NCBI GenBank assembly: GCA_910589415.1
Contig: OU342635.1
Coordinates: forward strand, 41,194,929-41,258,928
Source: Malachius bipustulatus
Lineage: Eukaryota; Arthropoda; Insecta; Coleoptera; Melyridae
Direction of reading: 5' to 3'
DNA: 64,000 nucleotides
Numbering within the stretch: the stretch's first letter is position 1; every line of letters starts with the position of its first letter. The notes below the pieces were generated by a model. The model was given only the letters and a program-made list of their open reading frames with translations. It was not told the DNA's origin and searched no databases. Both the position numbers and the translations under genes were made by a program. Below are positions 19,701-30,500 of the stretch, piece after piece.

Positions 19701-22700
19701 GATGAAGACGTGGCTATTTGTCTGTCCGTAATTTCCTTGAGTCTAGTATCTTTGAATTTTTATTTCAATCAAAGTCAATATGCTCGAGTGTTACTCGAAC
19801 TCTCTGAATTTAAATTTGGAAGACCAAAAGACTTGGACAGAATCGAGGCCATCCTCACTTTGCTGTCGAATGGATTCTATTATTTCATAGTAGTTGGTGT
19901 TATAATTTATGGACTTATTCCAGTCGTCGAACGGCCAAAATGTGAGGAGTTTTATAAGGCGAAAGGATTCAAGGAGCTTTGTGGGTATTTCATACCAACA
20001 CCGCCATGGATCATACCGGATATTAATTTGATAATCCTTAAGCCAGTGATAATTGCATTGCAGATATTTGCTACTTACGCAGCTGTAGTTCCAGCAGCCT
20101 TCAATTGTATGTTAGTTTTTCAAATGAACGTTCACTTAGTTGTTCGTTTGAAGAACTTGAGGAACCATTTTAATTCTTTATCCGCATCAAGGTATGCTAA
20201 AAAGGAGTTGTATCATCTGGTGAAGCATCATCAACACATTATCGAGTAAGTTGTCAAATAATTTGAATTAAAAAAATTAACCGGAGAATAATTTTAGACT
20301 TATGGACTCGATGAATGCTTGCTGTTCCATGGCATTGTGCATTCATACTTTTCTTACTTCTTCGGTCATTGGGGGTATCCTTAATCAAATCATGCACCTG
20401 ACTTGGGTGGGTACTATTTAGTAGGGAGTAGGTGTAACATTCGTCATTATAAACATGTTAAATGGGATTACATAAAAGTTTTATTAGAGATCTATCGCAA
20501 TGATTTCAGTCGCCACGCAATTATCTCTCGACGCAAGCGAACTGATGGAATATCAATTTTAATTCCAAAGTTATTGGAATTCAATTTGAAGTTCAGTCAG
20601 TTCTTCGCGCTTGTGCTTACCAGTGTTGCCAATAGAGTTGTTAGGTTATGAAGTATTTATACTGAAATGGATCGCACCTAGGTAGGATGATAAGGAAATT
20701 ATTTCCATCGCCCTCATTAAATCAGCCCAAATCGAAAAAGCAAACAGTGCGAGAACATAGGTACGTAAATACCTGAAGGTAAAATTGTTAGAAAATTTAA
20801 ACGCAGCCACCCGCCGTTACATCAAGTAAACGATCCCCGTCAGCTCATTAAATATTCATAAAATAGAAGCGCTATAGCTAGTGGAGTTCCAGCACTTTTA
20901 ACAACATCGAAGAGACGGCGAAGCTAGGGTAGAAGTTGACCAGATGGTAAGGCAGGGTATTGTAAAAGACACTCTCGAAACGCGTGACGGAGAAAAGGAT
21001 GACCTAGATACAGACCGGGTGAAAGAATGTGGAATCATGAATCAAACAATAACTCCATGCAAAGACAATAGTAAGTCACTAGGTATTACACACACGGTAA
21101 TGAAACTTTAATCAAACCATAGAGTGAATTAATAAACTGCAATAGCCAAAAATCCACCATGGTCCCGAAACAGGTAAGTAGGTGAAAATGCAAAATGAAA
21201 GTTAAGCCGGTGTAATTAGAATAGCTAGACACAATGGAAAAGACGACAACGCGTCGGCCGATTTGAAGGAAAATTTAGGTAGTTGAAGTTTAGGACAATT
21301 CAGTAAGGTAGCCGCGAGGTCAAATCGCTAAGTCTCGTAATTAGGGAAATATGATAAGGAATAAAACACGATATGAGGCAATGCCAATAAGGTGCATTGT
21401 TGCGTGGTGTTTAGAAAGCGGGCGACTGCTTCTATAAAAGCAGACGTCCTACCGCAGCTCAAGACAGATGAAGATCAGCTTCCAAGCAGGTCGCATCTGA
21501 CTCCTTAACCCTTTAGTCGTTGTCCAGAGATGTCATATGTGAACTCCAGGCAACGACTCCTTCTTAACCAGCAACTCGGCCAGAGATGACTTATGTGAAC
21601 TCCAGCCGAATTGTCCTTCTTCAACCTGAGAATTTCCATTGCAAAACTAGTTAGGGTCGGATCGCACCCAAACCAACTTCTAATCATAATTCTTAACCAA
21701 CAACTCGGCCAGAGATGACTTTATGTGAACTCCAGCCGAATTGTCCTTCTTCAACCTGAGAATTTCCATTGCCAATTTAGTTAGGATAAAATAGCACCCA
21801 AACAAACTTCTAATCACAATTCGTAACCAACAACTCGGCCAGAGATGACTTTATGTGAACTCCAGCCGAATCGTCCTTCCTAAACCCAAGAAAAACCCCT
21901 TGAGAAATTAATTAGGGCAGATATCATTGCAACCACCTTTCCGACAACGTAAAACAATCAACCCTATCCGCAATGTTCACGTGCACAGGCCCCATTTTAA
22001 ATCAAGTAAAATAATCAGTTAGGTATTAGGCGGCACAGTAAAGTGTAGGTACCCGCGCAATTACGTCAATGAATAGAAAGACCCCGGCAGGAAAGAAATA
22101 CAACAACAAATAATTACAAATTCACGTATAGGAAATCGAGATAGAGCTAGGAGCGAAAGTAGACCCAGAGGAGTGCAGATGGAGTATCAAACGAATATTA
22201 GGCAATAAATGTCCCTTTAAATTATACGACATTCTAGAAAACGAAAGTGAAAGGAACTATTCATTTCATCCCATTGTAAGCCCCATAACTGGAACTAGCA
22301 GCCACAGTAGGCAGGGTTGTCAGATATAGCATCTGCCACTCGCATACATTATCAGGAAATACTAATTCCATTACAACAACCGATTAGGATTCATAATAGG
22401 TACTCGATTATCCCACGTTGGGGGAGGCATTCATCTCGATGTCCAGATGAAGACCTCCGGTGAACCAGTAAGAGAGCGTGACTCTTTAAAGTGGAAATCG
22501 TAGAGCGCAACGGGGCAAAAAGCACCCCCAGAGTAGGACAGAGTAAAGCAAACCAAAGCAGAGCTGTCAGGTGTAATAACCGCCCTCACATATCAGGAAA
22601 TCCAATAACCAAAATAAAGCTAGGATCATCAATTGCAATTCCACAAATAGGAATTCAAAGCAACCAAAAACAAATTAGTCCTGAGTATGTGAAAAGCCAA

Positions 22701-24794
22701 TCAAAATCAATCAAAACCAAAACTCCTTTAGCACATCATACGAATGTCAACTTCAATCAAAATTTAAAAACAAACTCCGCAGAAAATTGCTATGAAATGT
22801 TATTGCCAGTCTGGACTGAGTTATCTGCTTTCTAAACAGGTGTTAGGGGTAAAAACCTTGGACCACGGTGGAATCGATGGTTGATCTCGATATCCGTAAA
22901 CAAGCCGGCTCCAGAATAGGTATTCGTAAAAATTACAGCATTCAATAATTACCCAGGCAAGCCTGCGGAATAATCTTAGAATAGCGGCCTAGTTTGGTCA
23001 GTTGGTCATCACATTTAAAATAGCAAAACAAAACTGCGAATTGCAGAGAACGTCGTATTCGAAATGATAAGGTATATTGACTCATCGCCTTACGAGGCCA
23101 GGTAGAACAAAAAGGTAGCCGCAGGGCAAATAGGTATTGACGGTCCAAAAGAGGCCAAATAAAGGTAGCCCAGTGAGGCAAAACGACAACACAACAAATA
23201 AACAAAATGAGTTGAAACAACTATCATGAGTATGACGTCAATTTCAGGAAAACCCCGCTTTCACAAAGGGAAAAAGCAAATTGGAAAGAAATTCGTATAA
23301 TGTTTAAAGAGGAGGTAGAAAATCAAACAAACATGGCAACACTGCTCTCGACATTCAGGCCAAGCTAGAAACCCGACTAACAAACAAGTGGTCATAAAAG
23401 TAGGGTGGAGTGTGCCTGTGTATCAGGCACACTCTACACCCACAACAATAAACGCTCATACAAATTCCCAAACGAAAGGAAGAGCGAGTCAACGAGTAAA
23501 GCTCATTAAAATACGAAATGAGAATTCAATAATCATCGAATAGGTAAACAGCGACAGACATCTCCGCCATATAGACATTTCCGCCATAACCCGGATCGTC
23601 TGTAACCAACATGGTTGTATTCTTTAATTAATTCAAGCAGTTGCTTGAAATGAAATCAAAGAGACTAGAAAAAGGAAATTAGGCAAGGAAAATCGTTGAG
23701 TAGGCAACAAGACAGACATTCCCGCCATATAACGGGTAGTCTGTAACCAAAGTGGTTGTATTCTTTAATTAATTCGAGCTGATGCTCGAAATGAAATCAA
23801 AGAAAGGAAACAAAAGCAAAACGAAATAATGAGAAAGCACAAGTGTGCAAAAGAGTGGAATCCGAAATGGATTGGAGTTTGAAAAATGCATGAAAGGGAT
23901 TCATCATTCGCTTTCCATTGTTTTGTACTCTCTATGCAAAATCACAGCACCTCTCGCCCTTCACCAAATTACGCTCTTGCAAACGAATTCTCTCGCTCAT
24001 CACTCACTTTTAGACATCTGACAGGAAGTCCACAGTCAACAACAAGTCTCAGTAAAATTCCCCGCTTTTCCGAAAGAAATCCCAATCAACCGAGATGCAA
24101 TGAGTCATAGTAGGTTCTTTTGCCCATCCGTTTCGGCCATAGTAATCCTGGCATACCTCAATCAAAGAGCAGGGGTGACTACGGTAATGACAACGGTAAA
24201 CACAACGTAGGAAAACACAGCGGTCTTATTAGGAGAAACCCAGAGGTAAATAGACGATCACGATGGTTTTTCGCCACAGACTAGGAGGCCCGGGTCCTCG
24301 ACGTTACAATACTGTTTATTTTGGCGAATGCTATACTTAATGCCAACAAAAAATATATACTTCCAATTATTTGTGATAATTTTTTAGCAAACTCCTGTTG
24401 GTCCATTTATTCATCTAACAGTGTGGACCTTTGCTTTGTTTTTGAACTCACTTGGAGGAGAAATTATATTAAACGAGGTAAGAACTTCTAATCTTTTTAC
24501 AATGAAATTGAATGCTGAAGTCATTTATCTCACTCCAGAGTGTAGCAATCGGTTCTGGTTTATACTTCGCCGATTGGGTTAAGTTTGATGAATCATTAAA
24601 GAAAGACGTTTGGTTCATTATTTTCAGGACTCAACAACCGTTAGTGTTGACCACTGGTGCTTTTGGTTATATGTCTTTAGGATTATTTATTACTGTAAGA
24701 TATTGGATTATGTGCTTATGCTGGTCATGAATTTTTTTCTTTGTTTTAGGTAATAAAAGGTATATTTACTCTAATCATTTTACCAATGGATTGA
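16740..24794 (+). CDS. Odorant receptor OR2 (7tm_6 family), six coding exons, 392 aa
   Basis: Paralogue of OR1 on the opposite strand, and a predicted Orco-partnered receptor subunit. Coding exons are 16740-16953, 19681-20245, 20298-20406, 24388-24477, 24539-24694 and 24750-24794, with GT-AG borders and phases 1, 2, 0, 0, 0 exactly as in OR1. They total 1179 nt, or 392 aa, the usual OR length. Exon 1 has FLWPKTSEELSPGINYTIK and the first helix. Exons 4-6 have the C-terminal 7tm_6 signature (FRTQQPLVLTTGAFGYMSL). An upstream exon could add residues: ATG at 16540 with donor GTAAGT at 16558 splices in frame to TTTCTG before 16740. OR1 does not keep that frame, so I use ATG 16740. Intron 3 is 4.0 kb against about 0.36 kb in OR1, because of the insertion at 20636-24305. 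The reading frame is intact. Confidence 0.88.
18010..18570. mobile_element. Foldback element, near-perfect 560-bp palindrome, in OR2 intron 1
   Basis: The two arms, each about 270 bp, are inverted copies around an AT-rich centre near 18290. The ends are ACAGGGTGTCCAGGTATGAG on the left and its complement ending CCTGGACACCTTGTA on the right. Outside it, GTATTCATCAA with a TTATATTTTG block (17890-17938) is mirrored at 18580-18612. The foldback may therefore sit inside another inverted repeat. The ACAGGGTGTCC end is shared with the element at 34291-35520. Confidence 0.85.
21434..21441 (+). promoter_or_regulatory. TATA box candidate inside the OR2 intron insertion
   Basis: TATAAAAG sits in a locally GC-richer stretch 85 bases before the first repeated hairpin, in the arrangement of an LTR promoter followed by a leader. 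Only the motif supports this. Confidence 0.35.
21519..21895 (+). repeat. Tandem 130-bp repeats with a conserved-loop hairpin
   Basis: Three units start with ACTCGGC near 21574, 21703 and 21833, about 129-130 bp apart, after a partial first unit at 21515-21562. Each has a loop close to CAGAGATGAC(T)TTATGTGAA followed by CTCCA. In the last three units the flanking arms are CAACTCGGC and GCCGAATTG. In the first they are AGTCGTTG and CAACGACT. Both arm pairs can form a stem although their sequences differ. Confidence 0.75.
23550..23805 (+). repeat. Two-copy tandem repeat with a covarying hairpin
   Basis: Two copies (about 23552-23660 and 23710-23805) share the CCGCCATA, GTCTGTAACCAA, GGTTGTATTCTTTAATTAAT and GAAATGAAATCAAAGA blocks. 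The stem at 23632-23649 is TTCAAGC/GCTTGAA; at 23773-23790 it is TTCGAGC/GCTCGAA. The change keeps pairing. A smaller stem (TAACCA with TGGTTGTA) precedes it in both. Confidence 0.75.
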
Positions 24795-27241
24795 AGATGA
24801 ATGTGAATACTAAACACTACTTACCTATATTATATAGAAAGAAGAAGAAATTATCAAGTTATGTTGACTTGTAGTTAAATATTTTAATGTTACTCGTTCT
24901 GTTATTATTTGCATCACCTTCTACGTTACTAATGGCAGAAGTAATAAAAATTTACCACCTACCAAACTCCTCCAAACTTCTTGTAGCATGCCTTTCGTTA
25001 AAAGAAAGAATAAATAATGTTCTTTAGTAAGTTAATTTATTAAATTCTGTAAAGAGTGTGAACATTCAAAACATTTCGTTGGTATATAGTTGACTTTATA
25101 AAAGAGAGAGTGAGGACCGTAACTGAGATAATAAAAGCTCCAGAAAAAGTGGAATGGGAAAACTTGTTATGTAAGTAGTAGAAATTTTAGTCGATTTCCC
25201 TTCTTAAAACAACATTACTGATCTTGTGAGTATACCCTCAAATTAAAAATTTTTTCTTAACAGTTTGATATAAGGTTTCGATATTAATCAATTAACTAAA
25301 TACGTTTATGGGTTTGAAGTAACACTCGGGCTTACTAACGTAACTTCGTTCAAATTTTATGACATATGACATGAAAACAAAATCTCTTTTACAATACAGA
25401 AAGCTTTATCATTAGCCCTGTACCCCATACACACACATAAAAATACATATATAAAAATAAGCAGTGGGTAAAAATAACACGCCTTGTTTCCGACCTAGTT
25501 CTTTCTAGCGTCAGCTGACGTTAAAATGAGAAAGGTAAAATTGGCTATAGACATTATTAATGAAATCAATTGAACCGTCACCGATAAAGTGAACCAAATA
25601 GTAATTTATTCGTTTACAGTTGCAAACAAATTAGGCACCCCAGAGTTAGATCATCATTATAAATCGTTAATTGCGCGTACGCCCATGTGCCTGTGCACGA
25701 CATGAATCAAATAAAGCAGATGTGTATTGAAGAACCATTTGATTAAAATATCAAAGCATGTGTTATTTGCATTTAAAACAATAATTGAATTAAATAATGA
25801 TTAATGATCAAAATCCTCCAATGAATTAATTATCCCAAAATCGATTTAAATTAAAGACACATATTCATCAAGTTTAACAATAATGATAATTATTAAATGA
25901 TCAAAGTTCCCCAAAATATTAAAATAAAAAATCACGTGTAGTTTTATATACAAATTACCTCATTTAAATATAAAAGATTGAATGGAACGTGTCTCAGGAG
26001 CCCCCCCATCCCCCTGCAAGTGTTTTAAGAATAATTGGTTCGAACCACGACGTGTGGTGTTGGTAACAAGTCGATGCCCCCCCCCCCCCTGTATTATTAA
26101 GCTATCTTATTTTTTTTAAGTGAACAATCCCAAGTATCTAACTCGTGTTGATTTAATCAAAATACACGCAATTGCAATCCCCTTTAGCTCATGTACAAAA
26201 CAATAATTAGATGAATTTCAAAGAGTCCCTCCTTTTATAATTAATTAATTTAACCAAGGCACGCATATGGCCTTTCACGAAAATAAGCAATATGAAACAG
26301 GTTGCAACAATAACAATAATTTAACGTTACTTACATATTGTGTAATCTAGTGATTGTTTAAATAAAACCCACCCCTACCTAACCCAACATAGTTGGCCAG
26401 CTGAACTACCCTCCTACCCTCACAACGTGCTACCATAAAGTGGAGTGAATTTAGCTTAAAAGCTTGACGGCTGACAAATGAACAAATGAAGGGTGCGTTT
26501 TTAGATAGTTTCGACTCTATAAGGTTTCGATTTTATCATTCGCAGTTAGCATATAGGTCGGTTCTCTTCAGAACGTGTATATAAACGGAGGTAGGGTGAA
26601 CGACGTGGCAAGTATTATTTTTAAGCCAGCAATCTTGTACCACGTGACTTTCCTGAAAAAGAGAATTCGATTGGTGGAATTTGACAAGTGGGGTCGTGAA
26701 CGTTCCGTCTACAGCCCTTCCAAGAGGAAATTTTGTCATCGTCCTTGGAGTTCACTTTTGATTAGAACTGTACAAAGTAGCCATTTTCGTTTGAGCTGTT
26801 TTGTACTTCAAGAAAATAATAAAATGTTTAAAATCTTAGAAAAAGTTTCCCAGAACTTGACTAATTTTTTATCCACACCTAGCCCATCTCAGAATAGCAG
26901 CAGCATTTAAATAAATAATTACCAGGATCCCAAAAATAAAGTAAATTTTGAAAACTACTGTTTCGTATTTGGAGAAGATTCCAATTTACACAAAAAATCA
27001 ATTTTAAACCTCCCAAGATCAAGATCACTTTCACCCCTCAAAAGTATAAAAAAATTAGAGAACTTGTTTAAACCATTTATTGAAAGCTTTAAATCGAAAC
27101 AACAAAAATCAGTCAGTCAGTATATAATATTTACAAGAACAATCAAGCTTAGATATAAAACAACACAGGTAGGTACACGATTAATAATCTAGATATCTGA
27201 ACGACATTTACACAGAGAAAACATCCCGAAACCATTCAGAT
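24795..27241. other. Intergenic interval between OR2 and GPA2
   Basis: AT-rich. It has AATAAA near 25009, a possible OR2 poly(A) signal, a poly-C run near 26074 and no recognisable gene. The longest open frame, 26575-26910 (111 aa), shows no motif. Confidence 0.5.
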
Positions 27242-27501
27242 CTAATCCTTCTTGCAGTGATAGCACGAGCAAGTGACAGCCGATTTAAAGGTCAAGGTTC
27301 GAACCCCGTCGACGCACATCACCTTCGCTTCGACTGGTTCCGTCTCCATGATGTTGCAACACTGTCCGACTGACGTCACCGGTTGAGTAGGACTCGCTTT
27401 TGAACCGGAAGGCACCGCCCAGCTCTCGCAGAAACCACGGCAGGCGTTCGTTGTCATGTAGAATTCTACGCAGTCTGGAATGCTGATTTTTCTCGTGTGT
27501 C
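27242..27501 (-). CDS. GPA2: GPA2 alternative terminal exon B (distal)
   Basis: Encodes 85 residues plus stop TAG (27242-27244), after a polypyrimidine tract and CAG at 27504-27502. Joined to the signal exon, it restores the canonical GCHKVGHTRKISIPDCVEF sequence. Nine cysteines are in the knot pattern. It is 62/85 identical (by eye) to exon A with no length change. By similarity to the consensus motif it is the more conventional of the two. Confidence 0.85.
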
Positions 27502-30500
27502 CTGGAAAAAAACAAGAAACAAGGATCACTTGTCGTCTTTGAATGTGTCATGGAAGCTTCATGCAATCTAAGACTTTGAATCTTCTATAAAAAGCAATTT
27601 GGCAACCTAGCATTATCTAGAATCAGGGTTTTGACAATCTGACAAATAACCCATCCACCACTTAATATCTGATAATACGTTTTGTCACATGGATATAAGT
27701 TCCTTAGTTCTAAATGGCAACTCGGAATCCTGTAGTAAAAGTCACAGCAGTCAAAAAAATTTTTTTCAAGGCTAACTTAAAATGCTGCACGTTTCAACAA
27801 ATCTTCCCAAACAAATGACATTAAGACCGCGGTGGGAGGCGCATTCTATCCCTGTCCGTTTCTCATGCAATGACGCCACATGTGAGTTTGTAGGTACTTT
27901 GAATACTTTTGAGTGGGTTCGGTTTGCGCCATAGGATACACCCCAGGCAGCCAAACCGCATTCCATTGTGTTCTTTTTTTCTTCAATCCTCTCACTAAGT
28001 TAAGTGATCGAAATTGTGCATTAAGTCAAACTTCAGGACCACATTCACGACATGAACTTAAAACCTCAACTAAATCACAACAACTGAGAAACAATGGCCA
28101 CGTGAACGGTTTGTTTATTTGGAACCTTTTATAATAAGTTTAGCCACGATTAGCGACGTCACACTGACGGCGTCCATTCTATACAAAGTGCCAGAATGAT
28201 GTGTTCATGTTCTAAATTACGTCGCTGTGTATAGAGCTATATGCCAGTGAAGCTCCTAGAAGATTTCCAGAGCCACGTCCGGCGTGTATATAAGAAGGGC
28301 GTCGTGACGTGACAGTAGGCAATCAGTTTTAGATTGGAAGTCAGTTTGGATTGAAGTACTACAATGGTGAAGGAATGTTGTGACAAATGAAGTGAAATCA
28401 GAGATTAGAACATATAGTTATATTAGTAGTGTCAGTGTGTGTAAATAACCTGAGCTGATTATTTGGACTTTGGAGGTTATTGTTATAGGGTTCTAGTTGT
28501 GTTGTGATTGTAACTAATTTAAAATAAACAATTTTGTAAGACTTTTTAATTTGAAACAATAAAAATAAGAACGTTTTGTATCTTGTCTATCAATGATGGT
28601 AGACCATCGGCATACTTCCACGCACACCGGGGGGGGCACTGCACTTAGTTATTGACATGCGTTTTGGCTTCCTGGGGTGTATCCTAAGGTGCAAACATTT
28701 TTCAAATCAAGAAGCCCAAAACAATAATTATAACAAATTGTTCTGACAACAAAATTCTGGGTAAATTACTCAGAACCTAGTGAAAAGCATCAAAATTGTA
28801 AAAATAAGAGCTATGTTTTGACATAAATATTACATTTGACGGAGTACTAAGCCGTTGAGGCTACCACCGTCTGGATTCGAATCCCAGTCTAGCCATGGAT
28901 GTTTGTGTTCGTCTATTCAACTATTTATACCTACCTGTAAAATGTATCTGTGACTGAATGGGCCCAAAATTACTGTACTCGACCGACTTTGTCTTATCTA
29001 CATAAGTTAAGACCGATGTTCCCTCCTTTATAAAAAAAAATTATTTGACATTACTACGCTTGTTGTCATTACTTAATTCAGCAGCATCTACTGCACCGTT
29101 ACTTTCTCTGACGTGCGCAGTTTCTCAATAGGTAAAAATAACAATAATCGATTCTCAATATACTTTTTATTTGATTATTGATACGGATAAAGATAAATAC
29201 ATCTCAATAAAAATTTTACAGAAAATAAGTCACAACCATTTAATTATTAATTACGAGTGCATGACGGTCATCTTCAATCCTTCTTGCAGTGGTAACACAT
29301 ACATTTAACCGCCGAATTGAAGACAAGAGACTTGATCCCGTCCAGACATAAAACTTTCGCTTCGTAGGGCTCCGTCTCCATAATATTGCAGCACTCACCA
29401 ACAGACGTGACCGGTTGTTGCACCAGAATATTCGACTTCGAAGGAACAGACCAGCTTTCACAGTAACCGCGACAGGCGTGGGACGTCATTTCGAATTCTA
29501 CGCAATTCGGGATGCTGATTTTTCTTGTATGAGCTGAAACAATTTTTTTTCTTTTAATTACTTTTTCATTAATTATTCACCTTCTTAATAATAATTATTG
29601 ATTGATGCAAGCATAGTTTGTCGTTCTGTATTTGATCACAATCATTGTTGTTATTGATGTATGATGAATGTAATATTGGTTGCATAAACAATATATTCAT
29701 AATTTTTAATGTATTGCTGGTTGCTTCGAAGAAAATGTGCGCATGATTATAATAATTATTATTAATCATGTTTGGCGCGTAGTTTGAATAGAAAATTCCT
29801 GAAACCTTTCTTTTCATATTATTTCGTTTTCTGAGAACTATAATATCCATATTTCTCGAGTAAAGGTGTAATAAATCAAAGAACTAAGTGATTTTTTTTG
29901 TAATTATATTTATAAAAAAATTAAAGAAACCTAAAAATAAAATTTATTACAACTTACCTGTACCTGTACACAAAATGTACATACTCGTCGTACGTTATGT
30001 ATAAGTATATGATCGATGATTGCTTTATTTGGACGATTTTCTAGACACACTGCCACTTAATTATTTGAACAATGTTGCCGCTTCATTAAGCCGCTAATCA
30101 GGACGAAGCTACAGGAACAATAGAAAACAGGGAGCATGATAGGAATGATATTACTGCCGCATTGACAACGTAGACACGCGCGGTTTTATTGGCGTAACAA
30201 AATTGTTTTCCTTTTATTCATCATGTGTATCTACTCACTTTTTAAAGTCCTCTAGAGAAATTCAAAGCGAAATCGTTAAGAGCTAAAGCATAATCGGATA
30301 TACAGTTTACCTTGAGCTCGTTATTCAAGTTAACTTTAACTTTAACACCATAAAAAGCGGCGCCGAATTTGCATTAAATCGACATAAAACTTTTAATTGA
30401 TAAGTTTAGAAGGTGGGTGTGAGTTCTAAAACTAATTTTTCACTTAAGACCCGTTTTGTAATTGAATAATACTCGTACAAACCGCACTTTGGAGTTGTTG

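Larger units (their letters stand above)
20636..24305. mobile_element. Unclassified 3.7-kb insertion in OR2 intron 3
   Basis: Comparison with OR1 intron 3 shows matching sequence up to GTGTTGCCAATA (about 20634) and again from TGGCGAAT (about 24315). The DNA between is absent from OR1. It is A-rich on the + strand and holds no recognisable protein. Two families of tandem repeats with hairpins lie inside (21519-21895, 23550-23805). A TATAAAAG box is at 21434. I find no matching long terminal repeats, target duplication or poly(A) tail, so its class is open. A non-coding LTR derivative is one possibility. Confidence 0.6.

Noticed and set aside
21519..21895. CRISPR array
   Set aside because: Units are about 130 bp without regular repeat-spacer structure, and the context is an insect intron.
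22491..23220. ORFs of 114 and 92 aa in the OR2 intron insertion
   Set aside because: No motif; the + strand frame is long only because the A-rich strand is poor in stops.
26575..26910. 111-aa plus-strand ORF
   Set aside because: No motif, signal peptide or splice context; likely chance.
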